Part shown: one piece after another, positions 14,201 through 24,530 of the stretch | Layout of the letters: each line of letters opens with the position of its first letter | How positions within the stretch are numbered: position 1 is the first letter of the stretch | Assembly: GCA_018697195.1 (NCBI GenBank) | Contig: CM031864.1 | Coordinates: forward strand, 19,210,249 to 19,274,248 | From: Certhia americana | Lineage: Eukaryota; Chordata; Aves; Passeriformes; Certhiidae | Direction: 5' to 3' | Length of the DNA: 64,000 nt | Program-made: the position numbers and the translations under genes | Notes under the pieces: model-generated | Seen by the model: only the letters and a program-made list of their open reading frames with translations | Database searches by the model: none | What the model was told of the DNA's origin: nothing

Positions 14201-15356
14201 CAGCAATATATTAGTAAATAAACTAGGTACCACAACAACCTCTTTGCAAATGGCACGGAGTGCAATCTCCATGACAAATATTAACCTAATGACATTGAGT
14301 GTGTGACTAATACTTCAAAGAAGAGTGTCCTTAAGAAGAACACATTAACTAACATCAATCTTGCAATTTTTCCACCTTCTACAGTCTCAAAGTGGTGTGC
14401 AAAGGTACTTCTAGAAAAAAAACCCCACACACCACCAAGACAAGTAAATCAGACAGGTTGGCTGCCTGGACACTTTGCTCCTTAATTACATATATAATTG
14501 TTTTTGAACCCGAAATTAAAATGTCAGAATGCACCATGACTGCTTTTAACTGATGACTAGCATCCCATCTAAATGGAAATATTTAGATTCATCACCTAGA
14601 TACCTTTTTAATTTGCTTTCAAATAGAGTCACAGGCAAGCATGTCTGCCTTATCCCATTTGCACTGTTGGTGTCAAGTTGAACTGGAAAGGCCAGCCATT
14701 TCAATGAACTAAAATAAACGTAATTTTAAGGTCAAGTCACTTGTAGCACTTCAGGCAGCAAATGTCATACTGAAAATAAAATTGAACCTTGGTTTGAGCA
14801 GAGATGAAAGGTTTGGCATTTCAAGGACTTCATTGTGTTTATCACTTTAAATCTACAAATTAAATACCAACACCACATACATTAATATTTATCAAACTAA
14901 GAATGCTTTCTGAAACAATATCTTTAAATACTGGAAGTATTATTAAAAACAAAATACTTTTATAGGTGGGCTTACTCTTAATTCAAATGGTGAAGTCTCT
15001 GTGAGACCTAAAACCACTTAAAATTCCTCTTTGGCTCAGGGAGGCATCTATGACCAAGGTAAGAATTCAGATGTTTCCCAGGAAGGTCTAAGCATTTTGA
15101 CAGAGGAAAGAAGTGAAATTGCCAAATTCAGATCACAGCATAAGAGAACAAGGATGTTGGAAAAGTAGATTGTTTCATTTGTGATTAATGATTTGGATAA
15201 TATTAAGAAAAACCTCCTTTACATATCTTGATATAAACACTCCTCAAGCTTACATGCTTTGTCATTTCCTCCTCACTGTGTTTTCTAATTTTTGTTGTTA
15301 CTGTTGTTTTTTCCTACTCCTACTTGAATCTTACATTCTTTGTCATAAGCATTAGC

Positions 15357-15376
15357 AAAAAAAAAAAAAAAAAAAT
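15357..15376. repeat. Poly(A) tract, 20 nt
   Basis: An uninterrupted run of A. No retrocopy body with recognisable gene similarity is visible beside it, so it is listed as a simple repeat. Confidence 0.95.
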
Positions 15377-16086
15377 TGGGGTATTTATTATAGTTGTAAG
15401 AGTCTATGAAAAGAAAAAAATCTATTTAAATTATAGACCCAGTCTGAATCACTTGTTATTTCATAGAAGAATACACCTGGCCAACTGAAAGGCAAAATGT
15501 TCTTATTTCTAAAAAGTATTATTATGAGAAGAAAACCAGAGAATTAAGTTCAATTCTCCCACTTACTTCTTTAGCTGCTTTCTTCCCCAATCACAATTTG
15601 ACCTGGATGTATATGACTTTTTTTAAAATTTACATTTTGAATTATGGCATTGCATACTGTGTTATGGAACTGCATAAAGACCAAGAGGACAAAATGCCCC
15701 CAAGATCTGTGCAGCCAATCTCTGTTGGCACATTTCACAAACTGATGCTCTGCACATGCAGAGATGCCAGAGATTTATGCTGTGCTGATTTGCAAGAATT
15801 CTGCCCTTAGTATAAAAATGACAGCAAATGAAAATGAAAAGACTTTGAAAAACATGCCGACACAAACACCACCCTCTGAGCTTCTGATAAGGCATTTATG
15901 GCCAAAGGTTCCTAATTCCAAATGTTTGATTTCTTTGCCAAATCACATACTTGCCGAAGTCTCATATAAAGGCACAAATCCTGCTCTTCTCAAAGGCGAC
16001 AGCACAGGGCAGGGAGCAGAGTGTGTAACACTGTACTGATGAAATAAAAAAAGGAATAGAAATCATATGCTAATAAGAGGAGGGAG

Positions 16087-16099
16087 GTTGCCAGGCAAC
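16087..16099. promoter_or_regulatory. Perfect RFX X-box palindrome
   Basis: The sequence GTTGCC A GGCAAC fits the RFX-family X-box consensus GTNRCC N(0-3) RGYAAC in both half-sites with a 1-nt spacer. One more base pair on each side (G at 16086, C at 16100) extends the palindrome to 15 nt. RFX proteins bind such sites as dimers in promoters and enhancers. Function here inside DPYD intron 1 is inferred from the motif only; the flanking purine-rich sequence gives no further proof. Confidence 0.5.
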
Positions 16100-19000
16100 C
16101 AAGGAGGGAGAGAAAGCAGTTTTTGATTTGAACTCAGTGCTGTCAAAGGGTTAGCATAGCCAGAACAAACAGGACATATTCAATCCAGCTTGTCTGCAGC
16201 CACTAGGAATTTCAGCTTTTCTCAGTATTTTAACTAGAAGTGTGTTCCCAACCCAGTGCCCGTTACTTTTGTGTTCCCTGGGTCATTTTACTGGCACTGG
16301 CAAAATAGTATAGGATAGGATGGACAGCAGAATTTTTCAAAGTGTTAATTTGAAAAGCAGAAACTTGTGTCTTTGGGTAGCATAAACTGCACCGTGCATG
16401 TACACTGGCCAGGAGGACGGAGAGAGCCAAGCAATCTTGGGTGCAAGCAAACCCCAGCCCATCAGACACAGCCACACCCCTCTGGGCTGCACTGAAAACT
16501 GGGCAAGTCCTGCCCTGCTGCTAAAACTGTACCCTTCCAAATGCATCTCAAATGTCTGCCCCGCAGTGCTGCACTCTTCTCACAGCTGATCGGCAAAAAC
16601 CTGCCTCATGGATATCAGCTTGCTATATCAGCACCTAGTTATACTTTCTTAAAAGATGTGACACTAGAGGAATGAATAAAATTCCAGTTTGGTCCACAAC
16701 ATAAAATTATCATGGAATTCACTTCTGTAACTAAAAGAAAATGAATTTCAGTTCCTTCTTGCTTTCAGAGTTGCTAAATGCAGTGACTACTTGCAAGTCT
16801 CAGCCATGAGAAGGGTGGGAATAGCAGTTTTACATGAAAGACCTCACAAAAAGAGTAAAAATTTTAAGGATGGGGGAAAAGTGGGATGTTAACTCGTAAG
16901 TAACATTAAAACTCAAAGGTTGATGAAAAACAAAAAGCACAAGTCAATTATTTTTCCCAACAGAATTATTTTGGAGGGCTTGACTGCTACAATCTGGCAG
17001 ACTATCAGCAGTAGAGGCAAGACCATACATAATTCCTTGAGAATCAACAGAATTTGCATATAAAACGTGAAAAGAAAAAATGTTTCACACAGAAGACTTT
17101 CCTTCCTACTTGCCAGATCAAATTTTAACCTGATGAGTAAATCATTGTTCAATTCTCTAAGACAGACATGATAATTGTGGTCTATAATCTTCCACGAGGT
17201 CTAAGCAATCACGTTATAATTGCTGTTCCACTCAGCTAAGAGTTTATTACAATAAAACCACTAAAACAATGAAAAGGTTTGAGAAATTCATTAAGCAAAA
17301 CCAGCTAAATAGGAAGTTTTGTCTTTCTCACTGACTGTTTGTCAAATGACCCTAGGAAGACACAGCCATCAATCTGGAACAGCCATCTGATCATCACAAC
17401 AAGCTATAAAGCAGTAGCATAAAAACATTCTACATATTAAAGCTTCATTATGGAACTTCAAAAAACTAGCAGGTATCTACAACAGAGAGAGACACTGTAC
17501 TAACTGAGGCTTTTAAAATAAAAGTTTAGCCTAGATCAAAGAAAGCTAGCTTCAGTTATTTATTCACATAACCTTTGCCTAACAACTTCATGAGCCATGC
17601 CGACTAGTAGAGTTCCTTGCTATCTTACTGGAGGTTTCCTGTTTTTTACAGTATTCTTTATTTTTCAACCCCTGCCCTACTTCCCACTGTGAGCACACCA
17701 AGCCCATCTCTCAGACATGCCTTTCTACCTGCTGTTTTTCCACTGCTCTTGTCCATTTGCATTGGGAGAAAAAAAAGCTTGACAAGTGAAACTTGCCTAC
17801 CTTGATGTCCTAGCCCATGCTTGGTAACAGCTACTAAGTATATCCCAGGGAATGAAGAACTGCTATGGCTATCAAACTTGCTACTTAAAACACTGTGGGA
17901 TTTGCAGGTTGTACAAAAAGAGGCACTCTCAAGACTTAGGAGCACTTCCCAAGTGACCATTCCATGCAGCACGAAGCACGGCACAAGGGACTGTGCTCCC
18001 CTGGCTGACTCTGGAACAGGCTGAAGCCCTGGAATGCAGGTGGGCTGTCTGTACCATGAGTGAGCTGTTCAAACAGTCCATAACTTCATCCTGCATTCAT
18101 TAGGGCCTTCAGACAGCAGTGTAGAACTTGCTGCTGAAGGAACTCAAAATCAACAAACATACTGCCTGCAGAGCATTGAAGAACTCCTGCAGCCTCTTAC
18201 ACTCTCACTGAGGTCAGCACCCAATGGGCACAGTCTGGCCCTTAAGAAACATTCCTCTGAACCCTGAAGTAGCACCAAAGAAATCCCTGGATGAATTATA
18301 TCACTTTTGAAACAAAAATACTTTATTAAAGAGCCATTTATACTGTTAGAAGCTAAATGAAGAGAAAGCATAACATAGGTATAGTGACAACGTTCGTTGC
18401 ATTATAAGTGGAAGTTAGACAAATTTACCCTGATAATTCTCAGACAATTCCTCAATTGCAATTTCAGAGCATGGCTCTAGCCCTTCACACCTTTCATTTT
18501 ATTCTCACAAGTCAAGCATTAGTGCTGGGGTGGGAACAGCAGTGACAGCATTCTACTTACCCAGCTGCTGGTCGAGGGAATTACCCACTCATCAACACCC
18601 AACTCCCCTTTAAACACATGCAACTCATGATTCAAAGGAAGAATAGATCTGTGAAGTGCCAACATACTGCCTGCCTACAGCAAGAACGATACCCGCTGTT
18701 TCATACTATGCTGTGTTGGGGGGCTGGTTTTCATTTTCAGTGAAGGTTTCAGGTTTGTGACAACAGTGTGGCAAAGTGTCTCCACTCTGCTGCGAAGAAG
18801 ACCCTTCCAAAACACTGTGAGACCTACTCTGCTCCCCAGATGTAGTCTGGGTGGCAAAGAGCTGGAAAGCATCCACTACCCAAACATCACTGAGTGAAAT
18901 GACCAGAGACTGCTGAGCAACACTGGAATGCAGTCAGGGAAACACAGCACACAGAGAAAAACGCTAAACAATGTAATTCTAAATTCTATTCAACCCTTAA

Positions 19001-21885
19001 CCATTTTGCAATTCATTAATTTCCAAGTACTTGATTCAACAACTTTAATTCTTCAAGAAATCCTGCAGATTGCAATAGATGTAATTATATATGGTTTACA
19101 CACAGCGATAGTCAGGAATCAGGTGGAACAAAAGAGAAGGCAAAAGAATGGAAGACTTTCTTTTCCAGAGTATCACTGGGAAGTTTACATGAAGTGAGTA
19201 AGCATTCTCTGGAGCTTAAACATACATTTAATTGTTTCACATTACAAGTTAGAAGGGGAATGCTGCCCTCATAGTGTAGATTTCAAAAACACTTGTTAAG
19301 ATTTAGAGAGATAATAAACAAAAATCCAAGGCAAGTCCTTATACCATAAATCCAAGGTAGGTACTTTCCATGTAGCTGTTTTTAAACAAGCTTTCTTTCA
19401 TTTTGCTTGGAGTATCAGTGTCCAAAGAATATTAGCAGCACCCTTTGATAGCAACTTCATTTAAAAAAGTCAGTGTTTGGGGTTCGTAGAGTTGCTAGTA
19501 GTTGAGGGGAGAGAGTTGATTTTTTGGTATTTTGGGTGTTATTTTTGTTTTAGTGTTAAAAAAAAAATTGGAGAAAAGCATATATTTAAATCACAACATG
19601 CCTAGTCTTCCACAATTTGAAAAGATTTTAGAAAAACGATTATCTGTGTAATTTATTCATCTTCTTTAGTTAGGTCCAGAGGCTGAAGCTGCTAGCTAAG
19701 GCAAGCAAGGAAGGCAAGGTTCCTCAGAGAGCATTTCCTAGAATTTTTATTTTGTAAAATAACTTGGAGAACCACTAGTCATTTTAGCTACTTCTAGAAT
19801 AGATGGCTGGCTACTCTTTAACTAATGACATGTCTTTTTATCCAGCCTTAACTACTTAAATACATTGTACAGCAGCACCAGGACTTCAGAGATCATTTTT
19901 AATATTTTATTATATGAACTCGAATTTGAGATACTAACCATTGAGAAAAGGTTCATTAAATTATTGGTACTGGTTTTATACTGTAGCCAAGACAGTGACC
20001 AAAACATTCAAGTTGCTGCCAGGGCTCATGTTGATAGACTCCTTCACTCAACGAAAAATACATAACAGGCACTGTCCCTACTTCAAAGATAAAATACATT
20101 TTTTGAAAATGCAGTACTTCCTCCCCCCATAAAAAAAAAAAAAGTCCTACAGGGGGGGAAGAACCAGCCAACAAAAACCACATAGGTCTGCAATGTTGCA
20201 ATTAGATTATCAGTAATTATTGATATATTCATCTGGGAGACAAACCATATAATGACTAAATTTATTTGAACAGATGGGAGGACAGGACAGTGCATTTGGT
20301 TAGAAGGAGACTGTTGATTTCCTCGCTAGTTTCAATGACTGCTGAAAACAAAAATACAGGATACAAGAATACAAAAAAACTGACCAAAGTTTCTATCTAA
20401 AACCTCAGAATAAAGCAAACACTAGCCTTATCAAAATCCACCAATTCATCTCCTAAATCATGTAGTACTGCATACTGTTACCAACATCCTACTATAACAT
20501 TGTTCTTTGAATCTGAGTCACAAGTATCTAGAAATGCAAAACAATGCTATACAAGAAATATTTTGCAATAAAAAATTAAGGAAAGTACTCAAAAACCTGA
20601 ACAACTAAAATCAAAACTTTGTCATAGAAAAATGAACTTTAACATTTGAATAAAAATCCAAGACTGGCTGCTTTGAAAACACTGAGCTGGTAAAAGACAG
20701 ACAGTGTTGATTTCATACTACAATGCCTCCCCACTGCCAGGAAGACTTCTGTGATAGTTCATTCTTCCCATCCATTCCATGCTTCAGTTTTATCAGAGTA
20801 TCTGTAAGACCATTTCCAGACATTAGTCATGGTATGAACAGCAGCTCATCTAGGAAATGGACTGGACACAAAAATTCAATATGAGAACTAACGATAAAAT
20901 TCAGTCACAACTGACCCAGAGATGTGTTCGAGTTTTTGCTGTGCATATTCGTGTATTATGTCTGGGCCTCAATGAGCTGCAATAGCCCAACCTAAACTTA
21001 GTATTTGACAGTTTAAGGCCACAACAAAAAGTTGTGTCAGTCTAGAATGAGACTATCAACCATAAGTTTGGGTATCAATGCTTTTACTAGACTCTTTATG
21101 AAGAGCTGAAGTTTACAGCCAAATGTGAGGTCCTGTAAAAGGCGGGGGGAAATGCTGCCTTGAAGTCCAACCTTGTAACCTGGCTAACAGCAGCAGGAGC
21201 TCACCACGTGTGCCACTGCACCAGCCTTGGTCACACTCCACCTCAACTCCACCTTCCCAAGGCCAGCTCCACACCCTACTTCCAGCACCCAGTACGACCT
21301 GCAGCAAGGAATGTCATGCAAAACCTTAAGTGCCGCAGGTGAGAAAGCCACCTCCAGCAAGGTTACTACTCCTGCCCTCCAGCTCAGCCTTCCATGCAAT
21401 TGTTATGTTCGGAGGAGACTGGGTGCAGTCCGTGAGCCCAGCTTGACCCTCGGCGGGACAGCGATGAGCTGGGTCCCGCACAGCTCCGCTGGCCCATAGG
21501 CAGCTGAGCCACCGGCCACGCACCTTGAGACCGCCCAGGGCTCATCCGGTCAGAGCCCCCGAGTAGCCCAGCCCTTCAGGAACCCTGCCAGAGCCGGGAG
21601 CCCGACCTCGCCGGGGAGACGGGGCTCGGTCACACCCTGTCCTCGAGTTGGCCGGGGAGTGACAGGAGGCGGCGAGGGGAGGGGAGGCGCCGGGCACCAC
21701 CCCCTCACGCCCCTCGGCCGGGCGCCGGCCGCGCTCACCCAGGCGAGAACGGGGCCAGGGGCACGGCTGGAGCGCTGCGTCCGGCGCTGCCCCGGCAGCG
21801 GGACTGCCCCCAAGGGCTGCGGCCGCCCGGGCGGCGGAACAGCCCCAGGGATGGGTACCGGGGCTGCCCGCGGCCGGTCGGCAGG

Positions 21886-21905
21886 CACGGCACGGCACGG
21901 CACGG
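21886..21905. repeat. CACGG pentamer repeat, four units
   Basis: Four exact CACGG units in tandem lie in the CpG island just inside DPYD intron 1. Each junction contributes a CpG. Short tandem arrays of this kind often vary in copy number. Confidence 0.9.
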
Positions 21906-22044
21906 GGCAGCGGGACGAGGCTCTGGGCACCGCCGGCGGGCAGCGGCGAGGCACTTCCTAACGCCGCCAAACTTTACCGGGCACCGGCGCCGCCGAACAG
22001 CCCCCTCCCCGCTAGCGACAGCCGCACGTCCCGGCAGGGCGAGT

Positions 22045-22053
22045 GGGTACCTC
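22045..22053 (-). other. DPYD: Splice donor of DPYD exon 1
   Basis: On the minus strand the junction reads GAG|GTACCC. The GT is canonical but positions +4 to +6 are CCC rather than AGT, so the site is weak by the U1 consensus. It falls after coding base 39, matching the known human exon 1 length. Retention of the intron would add 12 residues and then a stop at about 22012. Confidence 0.8.
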
Positions 22054-22089
22054 AATGTCCACCGGGTCCCGGCTCAGCACACGAGCCAT
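22051..22089 (-). CDS. DPYD: Dihydropyrimidine dehydrogenase, coding exon 1 (13 codons)
   Basis: DPYD is the cytosolic, NADPH-dependent enzyme that reduces uracil and thymine, the first and rate-limiting step of pyrimidine breakdown, and that also inactivates 5-fluorouracil. The full protein is about 1025 residues with flavin and iron-sulfur domains; only the first 13 residues are in this window. They read MARVLSRDPVDIE, agreeing with human MAPVLSKDSADIE at 9 of 13 positions without gaps. The exon ends after codon 13 at a GT donor, as in human. The start codon has a strong Kozak context (A at -3, G at +4). The frame stays open upstream to about 22680, but that is expected in such GC-rich DNA, and homology plus Kozak context decides the start. 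None of the enzyme's domains is encoded here, so the identification rests on the N-terminal match, the exon phase and the CpG island. Confidence 0.88.
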
Positions 22090-22190
22090 GGTGTCCGCAC
22101 CGCCTTCCCCCGGCTCCCCGCAGTCCCGGAGTGGAAGGGAGCGGAGAGCGGGAAGAGGCGGAGCCGGCACCCGGGCAGCAACGCCCAGGT

Positions 22191-22196
22191 GGGCGG
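22191..22196. promoter_or_regulatory. GC box (Sp1-type)
   Basis: GGGCGG lies about 102 bp upstream of the DPYD start codon within the CpG island. A second one in the opposite orientation (CCGCCC) is at 22220-22225. They are typical of TATA-less housekeeping promoters; binding is inferred. Confidence 0.6.
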
Positions 22197-22229
22197 GCGC
22201 CCTCCGCGCCGGGCCGGGGCCGCCCCGCC

Positions 22230-22254
22230 GGGCAGGGCCGCGCCGGGGCCAGGG
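22230..22254 (+). promoter_or_regulatory. Potential G-quadruplex in the DPYD promoter
   Basis: Four G runs (22230-22232, 22235-22237, 22245-22248, 22252-22254) are separated by loops of 2, 7 and 3 nt, meeting the usual G3+N1-7 rule. Additional G runs lie at 22211-22213 and 22216-22219. The G-rich strand is the plus strand, the template for DPYD transcription. Folding is predicted from pattern only. Confidence 0.55.
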
Positions 22255-23159
22255 CAGGTGTCCTGCGGGAGGGCATCGCGCCCGGCCCCGCTCCCCGGGC
22301 CTGTGGCGGCCGCGGCAGGAACACGGCTCGGCAGCAGCGCTGCTCGGGGAGCTCCCCATACACCGCCCCGCCGGGACGGCCCGGGGCTCCTCCGCAGGGT
22401 CCCTGTGCCTCGCCCCACGTGCTCCCCCGGCCTCCTGCGCCCCTGCCCCCTCATTCCCTGCTGGTGGACGAGAAACTGCTCGGGGAGGGCCAAACGTCAC
22501 CGTGGCTGTGTTTATCCACTCATGACAGTCCCACAGGAGCAGCCTGCACGCCTTGGGATCACTCTCCTGCCCAGCAAAGAGGGGTGGACCCTTCCCGGGC
22601 TTACAGCTTCCCAGCAGTACCGGCCTGGGCCGTCCCTGAACCTTCACCCCTCTCCCCACAGGGACAGCGAGCCTTCCCACCCCCTTAGGAGACTCCCCTC
22701 GCAGAAGCCATCCAGCAGGTGGGAGTGGAGCGCGAAGGCCAGGTCACTGCCTGCCAAACGCTGCAATTGTTTAACACTAGAAACACAATATTTACGGTAT
22801 CATGGAAACAAACATAGCCGCTGCAACAGACCTAAAAAGAAGCCGAGTGTTCTTCTTTTAGGGAAACAACAACACACAAACCGACCAACCAGCCAAACAA
22901 ACACTGTAACATCTCCTTCTACAGTGCGCTTTCATTTAGCCATATCTATGATTCCTCAAAATAAGAGCACTTTTATCCCCATTTCACAAGAATAGAGGAG
23001 TTTAAAACTAAACTTTAATTTTTTCCAATGTGCATGCCAGGCAACTTCTTGGGTTCTTCCTCCCCTTCTTAAAACACACCCCAGATCTGGTCTTCATTCT
23101 CTTTACAGCACTCATTTTATCCAGTTAGCTTTTCTTCTCCCCTCTTTAATACAGCATTT

Positions 23160-23182
23160 AAAAAAAAAAAAAAAAAAAAAAA
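23160..23182. repeat. Poly(A) tract, 23 nt
   Basis: An uninterrupted A run about 1.1 kb upstream of the DPYD start codon, just outside the CpG island. No processed pseudogene body is recognisable next to it. Confidence 0.95.
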
Positions 23183-24514
23183 TGGACTTCCCCTTCCTAC
23201 ATTACAAAAAGTCTGGAAAGCCATAAGTAGTTTCTGGACACTGGCAACCCTTTGGGTACAGTAGGGAATTGGTTTGCTTTTTCCTTTCACATCTCCAGAG
23301 ATAATGGCTCTCACAGAAAAGCATGGAAATTTTTCTTTACCTTGTAATTATTTATTTCTTTCCATCTCTGTAAATGAGCACTTTAGAGATGCCCAGTGGA
23401 AGGTGGTTTTTGGTCTTTTTGGGTTTTTTTCCCTTGTAAGATGTGAAGAAATAAGGTTGTGGTCTTTTGTGTCTCAAGTGAGAGCTATATTTTCTCAAGT
23501 CTCTGCTTCAGCAGTATTGCATAACAATTCTTGCTGATTACAATCACCCATGTAAAGCAGCTGAAGTGTTGGCAGGAAAATCAGAAGCACGATCTCCTTC
23601 ATTGCTAGTACTTATCTCTAACAAATCCAAGAGTCTTTGGTTCATTTCACTAATATTGACATTGCTGAGCAGCTCAGTGGTCTGATGCTAGCTGGGGAGT
23701 TTTCCAGTTGTGTTTGCTCCTGACCTACAGCACAATATTGACTATGCAAGTACATTAGATACAAGTCATTTTCACAAGGAATATTTCCACGTACATGAAA
23801 TAATAAACTGCTTTGTGACCAACAACTTAGAGTTTGCCTCCATTTTTTCTAAAGGAGCATTTACATAGAAGTGACTAGCAGCAGGCACTGATCTCTCCAT
23901 TATACACATCTTCTGTCTTGTTCTGCAAGTTGTAAATTCTTGGTTACCCTCATGAAATCTAGTACCTCAAATGAACCTGACACCTGGATTTTTGACCAGT
24001 GAAACCAATAAACAGTGACACCATTTAGATTTCATAATAGTAGAATTTTTTCCTGCAAATGAAGCAAAACTTACTCTGTCAATACACACAGGTGAGAGAA
24101 AGGGATTCTGATACCTAACCATACCCTGCTTTAACTCACAGCTCCTCTTATTTCTGTTCCCATGTTTTTACTGAGAATCAACTTACTGTCTTTAAAGCAT
24201 GGCAGCCAGCCAGTCTGTATCAGCCTGCTGCTGTTTGCCAGCTTTCCCCAGCAGTTTGGGAGAGTTGGCCTTCCATGGATCACTCGTCTGAAGCCTGGGT
24301 TCTCAGCTGTCGCTTTTATCAGCACTGAGCATGTTTACAGCTGAACTTTGTTTCAGGAAAGAAATGGACAAAAAGAGGGAGACACACAAAACATGCATCA
24401 GAATACATCTAATCTTTTCTAAAGTAGAAGTTACAAGAAATTGTAATTAGAGGTGTTTCACAGCCCAGATATAGTTTGGGCTTTATTCATTATGTGCAAA
24501 GCCTCTGATTTTAA

Positions 24515-24530
24515 TTTTTTTTTTTTTTTT
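24515..24530. repeat. Poly(T) tract, 16 nt
   Basis: A T run followed directly by cctgccag. It is a simple repeat; it also resembles a polypyrimidine tract plus AG, but no exon is recognisable after it. Confidence 0.9.

Larger units (their letters stand above)
11226..21399. other. Unique AT-rich intronic sequence with no gene seen
   Basis: No exon with a recognisable product is visible. The open frames (up to about 108 codons, near 17658-17984) show no family motifs. The stretch holds a 20-nt poly(A) run at 15357-15376, an X-box palindrome at 16087-16099 and a small perfect inverted repeat at 14027-14045 (taggagat, tgc loop, atctccta). The rest is unremarkable intron. Confidence 0.6.
1..22050 (-). 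other. DPYD: DPYD intron 1, 5' portion (partial)
   Basis: This is the sequence downstream of the DPYD exon 1 donor on the minus strand, running off the left edge of the window. The exon 2 coding sequence should contain a conserved Lys-His-Trp-Lys stretch, which on the plus strand would read YTTCCARTG. I scanned for this by eye and found no match, so exon 2 probably lies beyond position 1. A very long first intron is normal for DPYD. Apart from the repeats and motifs listed separately, the stretch is AT-rich unique sequence whose open frames are all under about 130 codons with no recognisable protein family. The intron assignment is an inference from exon 1; no transcript evidence is available here. 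Confidence 0.85.
21400..22470 (-). promoter_or_regulatory. DPYD: CpG-island promoter of DPYD
   Basis: Base composition changes abruptly from AT-rich to very GC- and CpG-rich across about 1 kb centred on DPYD exon 1, then returns to AT-rich. I see no convincing TATA box. There are GC boxes at 22191-22196 (GGGCGG) and 22220-22225 (CCGCCC), about 100-135 bp upstream of the start codon, consistent with an Sp1-type dispersed promoter. The transcription start site cannot be fixed from sequence; it is likely within about 150 bp upstream of 22089. The island also covers the first several hundred bases of intron 1. Many long open frames on both strands here are by-products of GC richness. A divergent non-coding transcript towards the right is possible but not shown. 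Confidence 0.9.

Noticed and set aside
1..22050. DPYD exon 2 on the minus strand
   Set aside because: No plus-strand YTTCCARTG in a context encoding the conserved Lys-His-Trp-Lys stretch was seen, so exon 2 is not annotated in this window.
21542..22995. Several 100-268-codon open frames on both strands in the CpG island
   Set aside because: They overlap each other in multiple frames, are rich in Ala/Gly/Pro/Arg, and are what very GC-rich DNA gives by chance. Only the 13-codon DPYD segment has homology support.
22972..22998. Short MIR-like match (ttatccccatttcac)
   Set aside because: Only about 15 well-matching bases with no second MIR block beside it.
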